Source: CAYFKJ01 sp964343605 (GTDB lineage Bacteria; Pseudomonadota; Alphaproteobacteria; UBA2966). Taken from it: a DNA stretch of 64,000 nucleotides. Both the position numbers and the translations under genes were made by a program. Position 1 is the stretch's first letter; every line of letters starts with the position of its first letter. The stretch lies in NCBI GenBank assembly GCA_964343605.1, contig CAYFKJ010000001.1, positions 372,001 through 436,000 of the forward strand, written 5' to 3'. Positions 41,746 to 49,101 of this stretch are shown piece by piece. Under the pieces are notes generated by a model. The model ran no database searches, was not told where the DNA came from, and worked only from the letters and a program-made list of their open reading frames with translations.

Positions 41746-42369
41746 TCAATCGTCTTCTTGACTAGGTCGCGCAGCCTCCGTGGGCGGCGCTTTCTTCTCG
41801 TTCGGTTTCAGTTTCAGGGCCACGTCGTTCATGAAGCCGGCGTCGTCATGGGCCGCCAGCTTCGGCGCGGCGTCCGCAATGGCGTCGATCAGGTTGGCCA
41901 GCCAGCCCCTGTCGGCCTTGGCGAAGTCGCGCAGAACATAGCTCGAGACCTTGTTCCTGTCGCCGGGATGGCCGATGCCGATGCGCACCCGGCGATAATC
42001 TGCGCCGATGTGCTGGGTGACGCTCTTGATGCCATTGTTGCCGGCGCTGCCACCGCCCTTCTTCACCTTCATCTTGCCGGGCGCCAGGTCGAGCTCGTCA
42101 TGGATCACCACGACATCCTCGTGCGCCAGCTTGAAGAATCGCATGGCCTCGCCCACCGACTGGCCGGAGAGGTTCATCAGCGTGGTCGGTTTCAGCACCA
42201 GGACTTTTTCGGAGCCTAAGCGGCCTTCCGAAACACGTCCCTGGAATTTGGTGCTCCACGGGCCAAACGAATGGCGGCGGACGATTTCGTCCACCGCCAT
42301 GTAGCCGACGTTGTGCCGGTTGTTTTCGTATTTGGCGCCGGGATTGCCGAGGCCGGCAAGCAGCAGCAT
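41746..42369 (-). CDS. pth: Peptidyl-tRNA hydrolase
   Basis: Releases peptides from prematurely dropped peptidyl-tRNA. The 207 residues include LLLAGLGNPGAKYENNRHNVGYMAVD (with the active-site His in NRHNVG), VLKPTTLMNLSGQSV, VVIHDELDLAPGKMKVKKGGGSAGNNGIKS and YRRVRIGIGHPGD. The C-terminal tail is longer than in E. coli and basic to mixed-charge. The gene starts 3 bases after the rplY stop. Confidence 0.95.
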   Translation of the reverse strand: MLLLAGLGNPGAKYENNRHNVGYMAVDEIVRRHSFGPWSTKFQGRVSEGRLGSEKVLVLKPTTLMNLSGQSVGEAMRFFKLAHEDVVVIHDELDLAPGKMKVKKGGGSAGNNGIKSVTQHIGADYRRVRIGIGHPGDRNKVSSYVLRDFAKADRGWLANLIDAIADAAPKLAAHDDAGFMNDVALKLKPNEKKAPPTEAARPSQEDD

Positions 42370-42372
42370 GGC

Positions 42373-43062
42373 TTACTCTTCGCCGCCTTCGCCTTCCTCG
42401 CCGCCTTCGCCTTCTTCGCCTTCCTCGCCTTCTTCGCCTTCGCCCTCTTCGCCTTCCTCACCCTCTTCGCCTTCCTCGGCTTCGGGCTCGACTTCGATGA
42501 TGGGCGACGCGATGGTCGCGATGGTGAAGTTACGGTCGGTAATGGTCGGCGTCACACCCTCAGGCAGGGTAACGTCCTCGATGTGGATCGAATCACCGAT
42601 GTCCCAACCCTCGAGGCTGACCGTGATGGACTCGGGAATGGCGTCGGCGCGGCACAGGAATTCGATTTCGTGACGCACGATGTTGAGAATGCCGCCGCGC
42701 TTGAGGCCGGGGCTCTCTTCGTCGTCGATGAAGTTCACACGAATCGCCAGGCGCACCTTGACGCCCTTCGACAGGCGCAGGAAATCGACATGCAGCGGCA
42801 CGTCCGTTACCGGGTGCAACTGCACGTCACGCGGCAATACGCGTTCGGCCTTGCCGTCGACCTCGACGTCATAAAGCCGGGCGAAAAAACCGCCGCGCAT
42901 GTATTCCCGCGCCACGTCGCGCACGTCCAGCGTCAACATGACGGTGTCTTTCTTATCGCCGTAGATCACGGCGGGTACCTTGCCTTCGCGACGCATGGCA
43001 CGGGCGGCCCCCTTGCCGGCCCGTTCCCTCGCTGCGGCAGGAAGCGTTTCTACTTCAGCCAT
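42373..43062 (-). CDS. rplY: 50S ribosomal protein L25/general stress protein Ctc
   Basis: 5S rRNA-binding protein of 229 residues. The N-terminal L25 domain includes AARERAGKGAARAMRREGKVPAVIYG and YDVEVDGKAERVLPRDVQLHPVTDVPLHVDFLRL, followed by the Ctc (TL5-like) beta domain. The last 38 or so residues are almost only Glu and Gly, an unusually long acidic tail. GGAG lies 8 bases before the ATG. First gene of the rplY-pth-ychF-maoC series. Confidence 0.94.
   Translation of the reverse strand: MAEVETLPAAARERAGKGAARAMRREGKVPAVIYGDKKDTVMLTLDVRDVAREYMRGGFFARLYDVEVDGKAERVLPRDVQLHPVTDVPLHVDFLRLSKGVKVRLAIRVNFIDDEESPGLKRGGILNIVRHEIEFLCRADAIPESITVSLEGWDIGDSIHIEDVTLPEGVTPTITDRNFTIATIASPIIEVEPEAEEGEEGEEGEEGEGEEGEEGEEGEGGEEGEGGEE
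42375..42482 (-). repeat. Imperfect GAG/GAA/GGC tandem repeat encoding the L25 acidic tail
   Basis: On the plus strand CGCCTTC, CTCCTCG and TTCTTCG units repeat with 3- and 9-base periods through about 108 bases, coding for repeats of Glu-Glu-Gly and Glu-Gly-Gly. Such low-complexity DNA can change length by replication slippage without shifting the frame. It is coding sequence, not CRISPR. Confidence 0.7.
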
Positions 43063-43231
43063 TTTTCGTACTCCAAATTCGTTTCAATATGCCGTTGGAC
43101 GAGCGGAATGTTTCTCCCTCGTCCCCTGAAACACTTCCCGGGCGCGGCCTCCAAGGGTGCCGCCAGCCCGCGCCATGTCTCAACGGCGCTCACATACCGG
43201 TGCGGGTATGTACCCCAAACCGGAATTTCGT

Positions 43232-44164
43232 TCAATCAAACAGGCTGGAAACCGAGCGTTCCTCGCTGATCCGCAGCATGGCGTCCGCCAACAGCGGCGC
43301 AATGGAAATGCGCCGGATATTGTGGGACACCCGCACCGCTTCGGTGGCGAGAATACTATCGGTCGTCACCAGCGTTTCCAGCGACGAGGCCGCCACCCTG
43401 GCCACGGCGCCGCCCGAAAGCACGCCATGGGTGATGTAGGCGGCCACCGATTTGGCGCCGGCCTCCATTAGGGCATCGGCTGCGTTGCAGAGCGTTCCCG
43501 CCGAATCGACGATGTCGTCGACGATCACGCAACGCCGGTCACTGACGTCGCCGATGATGTTCATCACCTCCGACACGCCAGCCCGTTCGCGCCGCTTATC
43601 TATGATCGCGAGGTCCGCGTCAAGTCGCTTTGCAAGGGCGCGGGTGCGCACGACGCCGCCGACATCCGGCGAGACGAAGGTCAATTCCTTGGTATCGTAG
43701 TGTTCGGCGATGTCCTTGCTGAACACCGGACCGGCGAAAAGGTTGTCCGTGGGGATATCGAAGAAGCCCTGAATCTGACCCGCATGGAGGTCCATGGTCA
43801 GGACCCGGTCGGCCCCGGCGGTGGTGATCAGGTTGGCCACCAGCTTGGCCGAAATGGGCGTCCGGGGCCCCGGTTTGCGGTCCTGCCGGGCATAGCCGAA
43901 GTAGGGCACAACGGCGGTGATGCGCCGGGCCGAAGCGCGCCTCAGGGCGTCGATGCAGACCAGCAATTCCATCAGGTTGTCGTTTGCCGGATACGACGTC
44001 GGCTGCATCACGAAGACGTCTTCGCCGCGCACGTTTTCCTGGATTTCGACGAACACTTCCAGATCGGAAAATCGTCTGACGCTGGCTTTGGTAAGTGGGA
44101 TGTTGAGACACGCCGCAATGGCGTCGGCAAGTGGCCGATTACTGTTGCCGGCAACCACTTTCAT
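43232..44164 (-). CDS. prs: Ribose-phosphate pyrophosphokinase
   Basis: Makes PRPP from ribose-5-phosphate and ATP. The 310 residues have MKVVAGNSNRPLADAIAACL, SDLEVFVEIQENVRGEDVFVMQPTSYPANDNLMELL, YFGYARQDRKPGPRTPISAKLVANLI, MDLHAGQIQGFFDIP, and the PRPP loop VIVDDIVDSAGT. The start at 44164 matches the family and has GAGGG upstream; the 10-residue upstream extension is non-homologous. PRPP is the cosubstrate of the apt gene in this window. Confidence 0.95.
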   Translation of the reverse strand: MKVVAGNSNRPLADAIAACLNIPLTKASVRRFSDLEVFVEIQENVRGEDVFVMQPTSYPANDNLMELLVCIDALRRASARRITAVVPYFGYARQDRKPGPRTPISAKLVANLITTAGADRVLTMDLHAGQIQGFFDIPTDNLFAGPVFSKDIAEHYDTKELTFVSPDVGGVVRTRALAKRLDADLAIIDKRRERAGVSEVMNIIGDVSDRRCVIVDDIVDSAGTLCNAADALMEAGAKSVAAYITHGVLSGGAVARVAASSLETLVTTDSILATEAVRVSHNIRRISIAPLLADAMLRISEERSVSSLFD

Positions 44165-44323
44165 GGTGAATTCCCTCGTCGCCCGGCGGACCATATACGG
44201 CCCGGAGGTTGATACGGGCGGATGTCCCCCGACAGATCCGCTTGTGCGACCGAAACACCGATTTTCAGCACCCGGCCACCGACGCGGCGGAATGTATCAG
44301 GCGGGATTTGGCGTGTAAACGGA

Positions 44324-44337
44324 TTAGAGCGCTTCCG
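44324..44337. repeat. Inverted copy of the GCGCTCTAG palindrome motif
   Basis: TTAGAGCGCTTCCG is the reverse complement of CGGAAGCGCTCTAA, nearly identical to CGGAAAGCGCTCTAG at 4646-4660. It lies between the prs start and the cca stop. Confidence 0.35.
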
Positions 44338-44341
44338 AACC

Positions 44342-45565
44342 CTATTCCGCCGCCAATTGCCGTAATTTTTCGAGACAGGCCGTCCGGTCGGCCTGAAAAT
44401 CGCCTTTGATCCACCATTTCTCGACCGCCGCGACCAGTTCGCCCACACGGGGACCGGCCTCCACGCCGATTTCAAGCGCATCGCGGCCCTTTACCGGCAG
44501 TTCGGGCGGCGGCCAGCTTTGCGCCAGCGCCAAGTGATCGGACCAGCCGTCGGCTTCCTCCGTCGCCCACCTTAGCAGGATTAGATCGACGATGAGATCC
44601 GTCCCGCCGGCATAGATGGCCCGCCGAACATCGGCGTCGTTTGACGGCGGCGAAAAGTCAGCCTCGGCGGCGAAAGCCGCGGCCAATCTGCGGACATCCG
44701 CATTGGGCAACCTGAGCCGCCGGGCCATGGCTGCGGCGCCGGCCTCGTCCAAGTCGACCAGAGCGGCCAAGCGGCGCACCGGGTCGACCAGGTCGTTTTC
44801 GTTCTCCAAAGTGCAAAGGCGTTCCAATCGGTCGAATTCGGAAGCTTCCGGCAAAATTTCGGCCAGCACGCCGACCTCCGCCATTTGACGCAACGTGGTG
44901 GCCGGCGCCTTCGCCGCCAACAGCTTGAGGAGTTCCGCCGATACCCGCTCCGCCGACAAGCCGGGCAACTTGTCCGCCTGTGCCCGGCAGGCCGCAAGAC
45001 CGTCGGCGTCGATCTCGTCCTTGCCGTAGTGAGCGTGAAAGCGGAAGAAACGAAGGATGCGCAGCACGTCCTCATTGATGCGCTGCGCCGCATCTCCGAC
45101 GAAGACGACGCGTCCGACCTTAAGGTCGGCGAGGCCCCGGACCGGATCGTAAAGCGTGCCGTCGAGATCGCAGAACACGGCATTGATGGTGAAATCGCGG
45201 CGCCGGGCGTCCGCCGCCCAGTCGTCGGTAAACGCCACCCGGGCGTGACGGCCGAAGGTTTCGACGTCATGGCGCAGCGTCGTCACCTCGAACGGCTTGC
45301 CGTCCGCCACGGCGGTGATCGTGCCGTGCTCGAAGCCGGTGGGCACGGCCTTGAGGCCGGCCGCTTCGAGCAGTTCGATCACGCGTTCGGGCGGCAGGGG
45401 CGTGGCGACGTCGATGTCCTTGACCGGTTTTCCCAATATGGCGTCGCGGACGCAGCCGCCGACAAACCGCACGGGTTCGCCGCCGGCTTCAAGCGCCGCC
45501 ACAACCCGGACGGTTTCGCCAGCCCGCATCCACGGCTGGGGGGCGAGATTTCCGGCGGGCTCCAT
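44342..45565 (-). CDS. cca: CCA tRNA nucleotidyltransferase/poly(A) polymerase family
   Basis: Nucleotidyltransferase of the class II CCA-adding/poly(A) polymerase family, 407 residues. The head domain has RFVGGCVRDAILG and D50-x-D52 (KDIDVAT), then RRDFTINAVFCDLDGTLYDPVRGLADL and the neck NEDVLRILRFFRFHAHYG. It matures or repairs tRNA 3' ends. It follows DUF6111-like, NUDIX and DUF1285 genes with gaps of a few bases, an arrangement common in alphaproteobacteria. Confidence 0.92.
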   Translation of the reverse strand: MEPAGNLAPQPWMRAGETVRVVAALEAGGEPVRFVGGCVRDAILGKPVKDIDVATPLPPERVIELLEAAGLKAVPTGFEHGTITAVADGKPFEVTTLRHDVETFGRHARVAFTDDWAADARRRDFTINAVFCDLDGTLYDPVRGLADLKVGRVVFVGDAAQRINEDVLRILRFFRFHAHYGKDEIDADGLAACRAQADKLPGLSAERVSAELLKLLAAKAPATTLRQMAEVGVLAEILPEASEFDRLERLCTLENENDLVDPVRRLAALVDLDEAGAAAMARRLRLPNADVRRLAAAFAAEADFSPPSNDADVRRAIYAGGTDLIVDLILLRWATEEADGWSDHLALAQSWPPPELPVKGRDALEIGVEAGPRVGELVAAVEKWWIKGDFQADRTACLEKLRQLAAE

Positions 45566-45578
45566 GGCGCACCGAGGT

Positions 45579-45854
45579 CTATTGTTTGGGCGTCGCTTCG
45601 GCGGGAACGATGACGCCGTTCACCAAACGCGGCGACTGATAGGAGGCGTCCGTAGGATTGTCGGGCGCAATGCCCGTGGCGAAAAGGGCGATAATCATCA
45701 AACCCAAACCGGCCATGCTGAGCCAAATCCAGGGCGTTTCCTGCAGCGGCGGATCGCCGGCGGCGGCGCGGCGGCGGGCCATGAAGGCCCAGATGGCGTA
45801 AAGCACGAAGGGGATGCCGAAAACCAGGGCGAGCTTGATGATCTTGAACAGCAT
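45579..45854 (-). CDS. Small two-helix membrane protein (DUF6111-like)
   Basis: A 91-residue protein with two hydrophobic helices (about residues 5-25 and 43-61) separated by a basic RRRAAAG loop, and a soluble C-terminus SPRLVNGVIVPAEATPKQ. Homologues I recall as DUF6111 sit between cca and a NUDIX gene as here. Function unknown. One base separates it from the NUDIX stop and 13 bases from the cca start, so it is translated with them. Confidence 0.7.
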   Translation of the reverse strand: MLFKIIKLALVFGIPFVLYAIWAFMARRRAAAGDPPLQETPWIWLSMAGLGLMIIALFATGIAPDNPTDASYQSPRLVNGVIVPAEATPKQ

Positions 45855-46484
45855 CTAACCGGCCCTTTCACCTGTCACCCGGGCGTAGAAGCCCACCAGC
45901 ATGCCGGCGGTGGCGCCCCAGATGTAGCGGTCCTCGTAAGGCAGCACGTGGAAATGACGCTCCTGGCCGCGGAACTCCCTGCTGTGGCGTTCGTGATTGG
46001 TTGGATCGAGCACGAACGAAAGCGGCACCTCGAAGACTTCCGCAACCTCGAACTCGTCGATCTCCAGCGTGAAGGCGGGATCGACGAAACCGACAACCGG
46101 GGTGATGATGAAGCCCGTGCCGGTGCGGTACGGATCGAGGCAGCCGACGACCTCGACCTGTTCGGGGGCAATGCCGATCTCCTCATGGGTTTCGCGCAAG
46201 GCCGTTTCAACGGCGTTCTCGTCATGCGGCTCCACCCGGCCGCCGGGGAAACTGATCTGGCCGGGATGGTGGTGGAGGTGGTCCGTGCGCTGGGTGAGCA
46301 GAACGGTCATATCGCCGTCCCGGTCGACGATCGGCACCAGAACCGAGGCCGGTTTCAGGTTTTCGTCGACGAGATCCCGGCCGTCGAGCCAGACGTGCGG
46401 ACGCACGTCGGGATTGAGGTCGAAATCGCTGCCTCCGCTGCCGGCGAAGCCCTCGCCCAACCGTTCTATGATCTGCTCACGCAT
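45855..46484 (-). CDS. NUDIX CoA pyrophosphatase
   Basis: A 209-residue NUDIX hydrolase. The box G82-x5-E-x7-REThEEIGI (82-105) is complete and is preceded by LLTQRTDHLHHHPGQISFPGG. That upstream element is the UPF0035-type signature of CoA and acyl-CoA pyrophosphatases (NudL-like). The likely reaction is CoA to phosphopantetheine plus 3',5'-ADP. It overlaps the DUF1285 stop (ATGA). Confidence 0.88.
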   Translation of the reverse strand: MREQIIERLGEGFAGSGGSDFDLNPDVRPHVWLDGRDLVDENLKPASVLVPIVDRDGDMTVLLTQRTDHLHHHPGQISFPGGRVEPHDENAVETALRETHEEIGIAPEQVEVVGCLDPYRTGTGFIITPVVGFVDPAFTLEIDEFEVAEVFEVPLSFVLDPTNHERHSREFRGQERHFHVLPYEDRYIWGATAGMLVGFYARVTGERAG

Positions 46485-47095
46485 CAGGTCTCATTTTCGT
46501 CCAGCCGGCCGAGCTCGAAATAGCTGCCGTCGCTCCATACCCCCAAAACGCCGTCGCCCGTATCTTCCTTGCCGACCCCCAAATCGACGAGTTCATAATA
46601 GACGGCCCTCGAAATCAATGCTTCGAGATTGTCCCGCACCAATACATAGGGTGTCGGTTCCCCGGTTTCACTATTTATTGATATGCGAATGGGATTGGCC
46701 GCGTTGGCCGTCACGACTTCGTCCAAATTGGTTCGGAAGACGAGGCGCTGATTTTTGCCTGCCCCCTCGACTGTCAAGGCCACCGCGGTAAACGGGGCGT
46801 CATCGACTTGAACCCGGGCTTTTTCGACCGGCGTGACGAGGTAGTATTCGCCGTCGTCCTCCCGGCGCAAAACGGTTGAAAACAGGCGGACCAGCGGTTT
46901 GCGGCCAATAGGCGAGCCATGGTAAAACCAGGAACCGTCGCGAGCGATTCGCAAGTCGATATCGGGGTTTACCTTTGGACCGTTCCGGAACTCGCCATCC
47001 GCCTTGCCGATACCGTCGGCAAGTTCGTCGAGGTCTCCGGCCGCCTCATCGGCCGGTAATGCAGAACCGCCGTCGCCCGAACGGGTTGAGGCCAT
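46484..47095 (-). CDS. DUF1285 family protein
   Basis: A 203-residue protein. The first 40 residues are acidic and low-complexity. The DUF1285 core begins DIDLRIARDGSWFYHGSPIGRKPLVRLFSTVLRREDDGEYYLVTPVEKARVQVDDAPF and ends near SYFELGRL. The fold is known from structural genomics, but no biochemical role is established to my knowledge. It heads the minus-strand series DUF1285-nudix-DUF6111-cca and is divergent from moxR. Confidence 0.85.
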   Translation of the reverse strand: MASTRSGDGGSALPADEAAGDLDELADGIGKADGEFRNGPKVNPDIDLRIARDGSWFYHGSPIGRKPLVRLFSTVLRREDDGEYYLVTPVEKARVQVDDAPFTAVALTVEGAGKNQRLVFRTNLDEVVTANAANPIRISINSETGEPTPYVLVRDNLEALISRAVYYELVDLGVGKEDTGDGVLGVWSDGSYFELGRLDENET

Positions 47096-47134
47096 AGAAA
47101 ATCACCGGTTACCAGATCAAATGGAGTGTGTTTC

Positions 47135-48181
47135 GTGAGTATAACCGACCCAGCCGACAGCGCCAAAACCGAGACCTCCGTTTCCGGCCTGGACAGCCCA
47201 CCCGACGAAGCCCTGCTCGCCGAAATCGAGGATTTAGGCCAGCGCCTAGCCAGCGTGCGGGAGGCCGTCGGCGATATCATTTTCGGCCAGCGCGAGGTCG
47301 TGGAAGAGACCTTGATCACACTGCTGGCCGGCGGGCATGCGCTGCTGATTGGCGTGCCCGGACTGGCCAAGACCCGGCTGGTCGAAACCTTGGGCACCGT
47401 GTTGGGACTGTCGGAAAAACGCGTCCAGTTCACGCCCGACCTGATGCCGGCCGATATCATCGGCTCGGAAGTCCTGGAGGAAAGCGACAGCGGCCAGCGC
47501 TCGTTCCGCTTCGTTCCCGGCCCGGTTTTCTGCCAGCTGCTGATGGCTGACGAAATCAACCGGGCCAGCCCGCGCACCCAATCGGCGCTCCTGCAGGCCA
47601 TGCAGGAGAAGCACGTTTCCGTCGGCGGCCAGCGCCACATGCTGCCCAAACCCTTCCACGTCCTGGCGACGCAGAACCCGCTTGAGCAGGAAGGCACCTA
47701 TCCCCTGCCCGAAGCCCAGCTCGACCGCTTTTTGCTGCAGATCGACGTCGGCTACCCCGATCTCGATGCCGAGCGGCAAATGCTGCTGGCAACCACAGGC
47801 GTGGATGAAGCCAAAGCGCGCGAAGTTCTGAGTGCCGAGGATTTGATGATGGCGCAGAGAGCGGTTCGCCGGTTGCCTGTCGGCGAGAGCGTCGTCGCTG
47901 CCATCCTCGACATGGTGCGCGCCGGACGGCCGGAGGAAACGGACCTTGAAAGCGTGCAGAACCACGTGGCCTGGGGACCCGGACCGCGCGCCAGCCAGGC
48001 CCTGATCCTGGCAGCCCGGGCGCGGGCCTTGTTGGACGGCAGGCTGTCCCCTTCGATTGACGACGTAGCCGAGTTGGCAGGTCCGGCGCTGCGCCACCGC
48101 ATGGCGCTCAATTTCGCCGCCCGCGCCGACGGCGTCACGATCGAAAACGTGATCGACAGCCTTATCGCCAGGCTCGGCTGA
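47135..48181 (+). CDS. MoxR-family AAA+ ATPase
   Basis: AAA+ chaperone-like ATPase of about 348 residues. The P-loop is GVPGLAKT (about residues 73-80), Walker B LLMADEINRASPRTQSALLQAMQEKHVSVGG, sensor 1 ATQNPLEQEGTYPLPEAQLDRF. I place the start at GTG 47135, with GGAG 8 bases upstream; GTG 47126 is an alternative. It is followed directly by DUF58 and two large membrane proteins, the standard MoxR-Bat-type cluster implicated in envelope or stress functions. Confidence 0.88.
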   Translation: MSITDPADSAKTETSVSGLDSPPDEALLAEIEDLGQRLASVREAVGDIIFGQREVVEETLITLLAGGHALLIGVPGLAKTRLVETLGTVLGLSEKRVQFTPDLMPADIIGSEVLEESDSGQRSFRFVPGPVFCQLLMADEINRASPRTQSALLQAMQEKHVSVGGQRHMLPKPFHVLATQNPLEQEGTYPLPEAQLDRFLLQIDVGYPDLDAERQMLLATTGVDEAKAREVLSAEDLMMAQRAVRRLPVGESVVAAILDMVRAGRPEETDLESVQNHVAWGPGPRASQALILAARARALLDGRLSPSIDDVAELAGPALRHRMALNFAARADGVTIENVIDSLIARLG

Positions 48182-48193
48182 GGACACCCCGCC

Positions 48194-49096
48194 ATGGCCA
48201 GGCACGGGTCAACCCAACGCCACCGCGCGGAACACCTGGCGGCCACCCTGCCGCCGCTGATGGTGGCGGCCGAGCGCGTCGCTTCGACGGTGGCCCAAGG
48301 CGTCCACGGCCGCCGCCGCGTCGGCACCGGTGAAACCTTCTGGCAGTTCCGGCAGTATCAGATCGGCGACCAGGCCAGCGACATCGACTGGCGGCAATCG
48401 GCCAAGTCCGACCGGGTGTTCGTCCGGGAACACGAATGGGAGGCCGCCCAGTCCGTCTGGATCTGGTGTGATGCCTCGCCGTCCATGCATTTCGCCAGCG
48501 ATCCGGCGTTGCCGAGCAAGCACGACCGTGCCGCGATACTCGGCCTGGCGACGTCGGTGTTGCTGGTCCAGGGCGGCGAGTACGTCGGCCTTCTGGGCTC
48601 TGATTTTCCACCGGCGACGGGTCGCGCCACACTCAACCGTGTCGCGGCCGAGCTAGAAGCCAAGGCTTCGCCCGAAGCCCCCAGCCTGCCGCCGCACGTC
48701 CGGTTGCCGCGCGCCGCCGATGTCCTGCTCATCAGCGATTTCCTGACGCCCTTCGCCGAGATCGAAGAGCAAATTCGGCGCCTTGCGGCCGAAGGCATCA
48801 CGGGAACGCTGATGCAGGTACTGGACCCTGTCGAACTCGACCCGCCGTTCACCGGACACATTCGTTTTCAAGGCCTGGAGGGCGAGGCCGATTATACGGC
48901 CGGGCGCGCCGACCGCCTGCGCCAACCGTATCGCACCAAAATCATGGCGCGGCGTGACGCCTTGGCGACGCTGGCCCGGCAACTGGGATGGATTTCGCTG
49001 ACCCACGCCACCGATCATGCGCCTGAGGCGGCTTTGCTGGCGCTTTACCTGGCCCTGGCGGAACGCCATCAGGACACCCGAAGTCAGGCGGGCTGA
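48194..49096 (+). CDS. DUF58 (VWA-like) protein
   Basis: A 300-residue DUF58 protein. The hallmark GTGETFWQFRQYQIGDQASDIDWRQSAKSDRVFVREHEWE is followed by a von Willebrand-type segment IWCDASPSMHFA with a partial MIDAS (D-x-S-x-S). These proteins act with the MoxR ATPase encoded 12 bases upstream. It is 5 bases from the next gene, so the four genes form one operon. Confidence 0.88.
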   Translation: MARHGSTQRHRAEHLAATLPPLMVAAERVASTVAQGVHGRRRVGTGETFWQFRQYQIGDQASDIDWRQSAKSDRVFVREHEWEAAQSVWIWCDASPSMHFASDPALPSKHDRAAILGLATSVLLVQGGEYVGLLGSDFPPATGRATLNRVAAELEAKASPEAPSLPPHVRLPRAADVLLISDFLTPFAEIEEQIRRLAAEGITGTLMQVLDPVELDPPFTGHIRFQGLEGEADYTAGRADRLRQPYRTKIMARRDALATLARQLGWISLTHATDHAPEAALLALYLALAERHQDTRSQAG

Positions 49097-49101
49097 CCAC
49101 G

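Noticed and set aside
42375..42482. CRISPR-like or satellite repeat
   Set aside because: Units are 3-9 bases, in frame inside rplY and encode Glu/Gly; there are no spacers and no cas genes.
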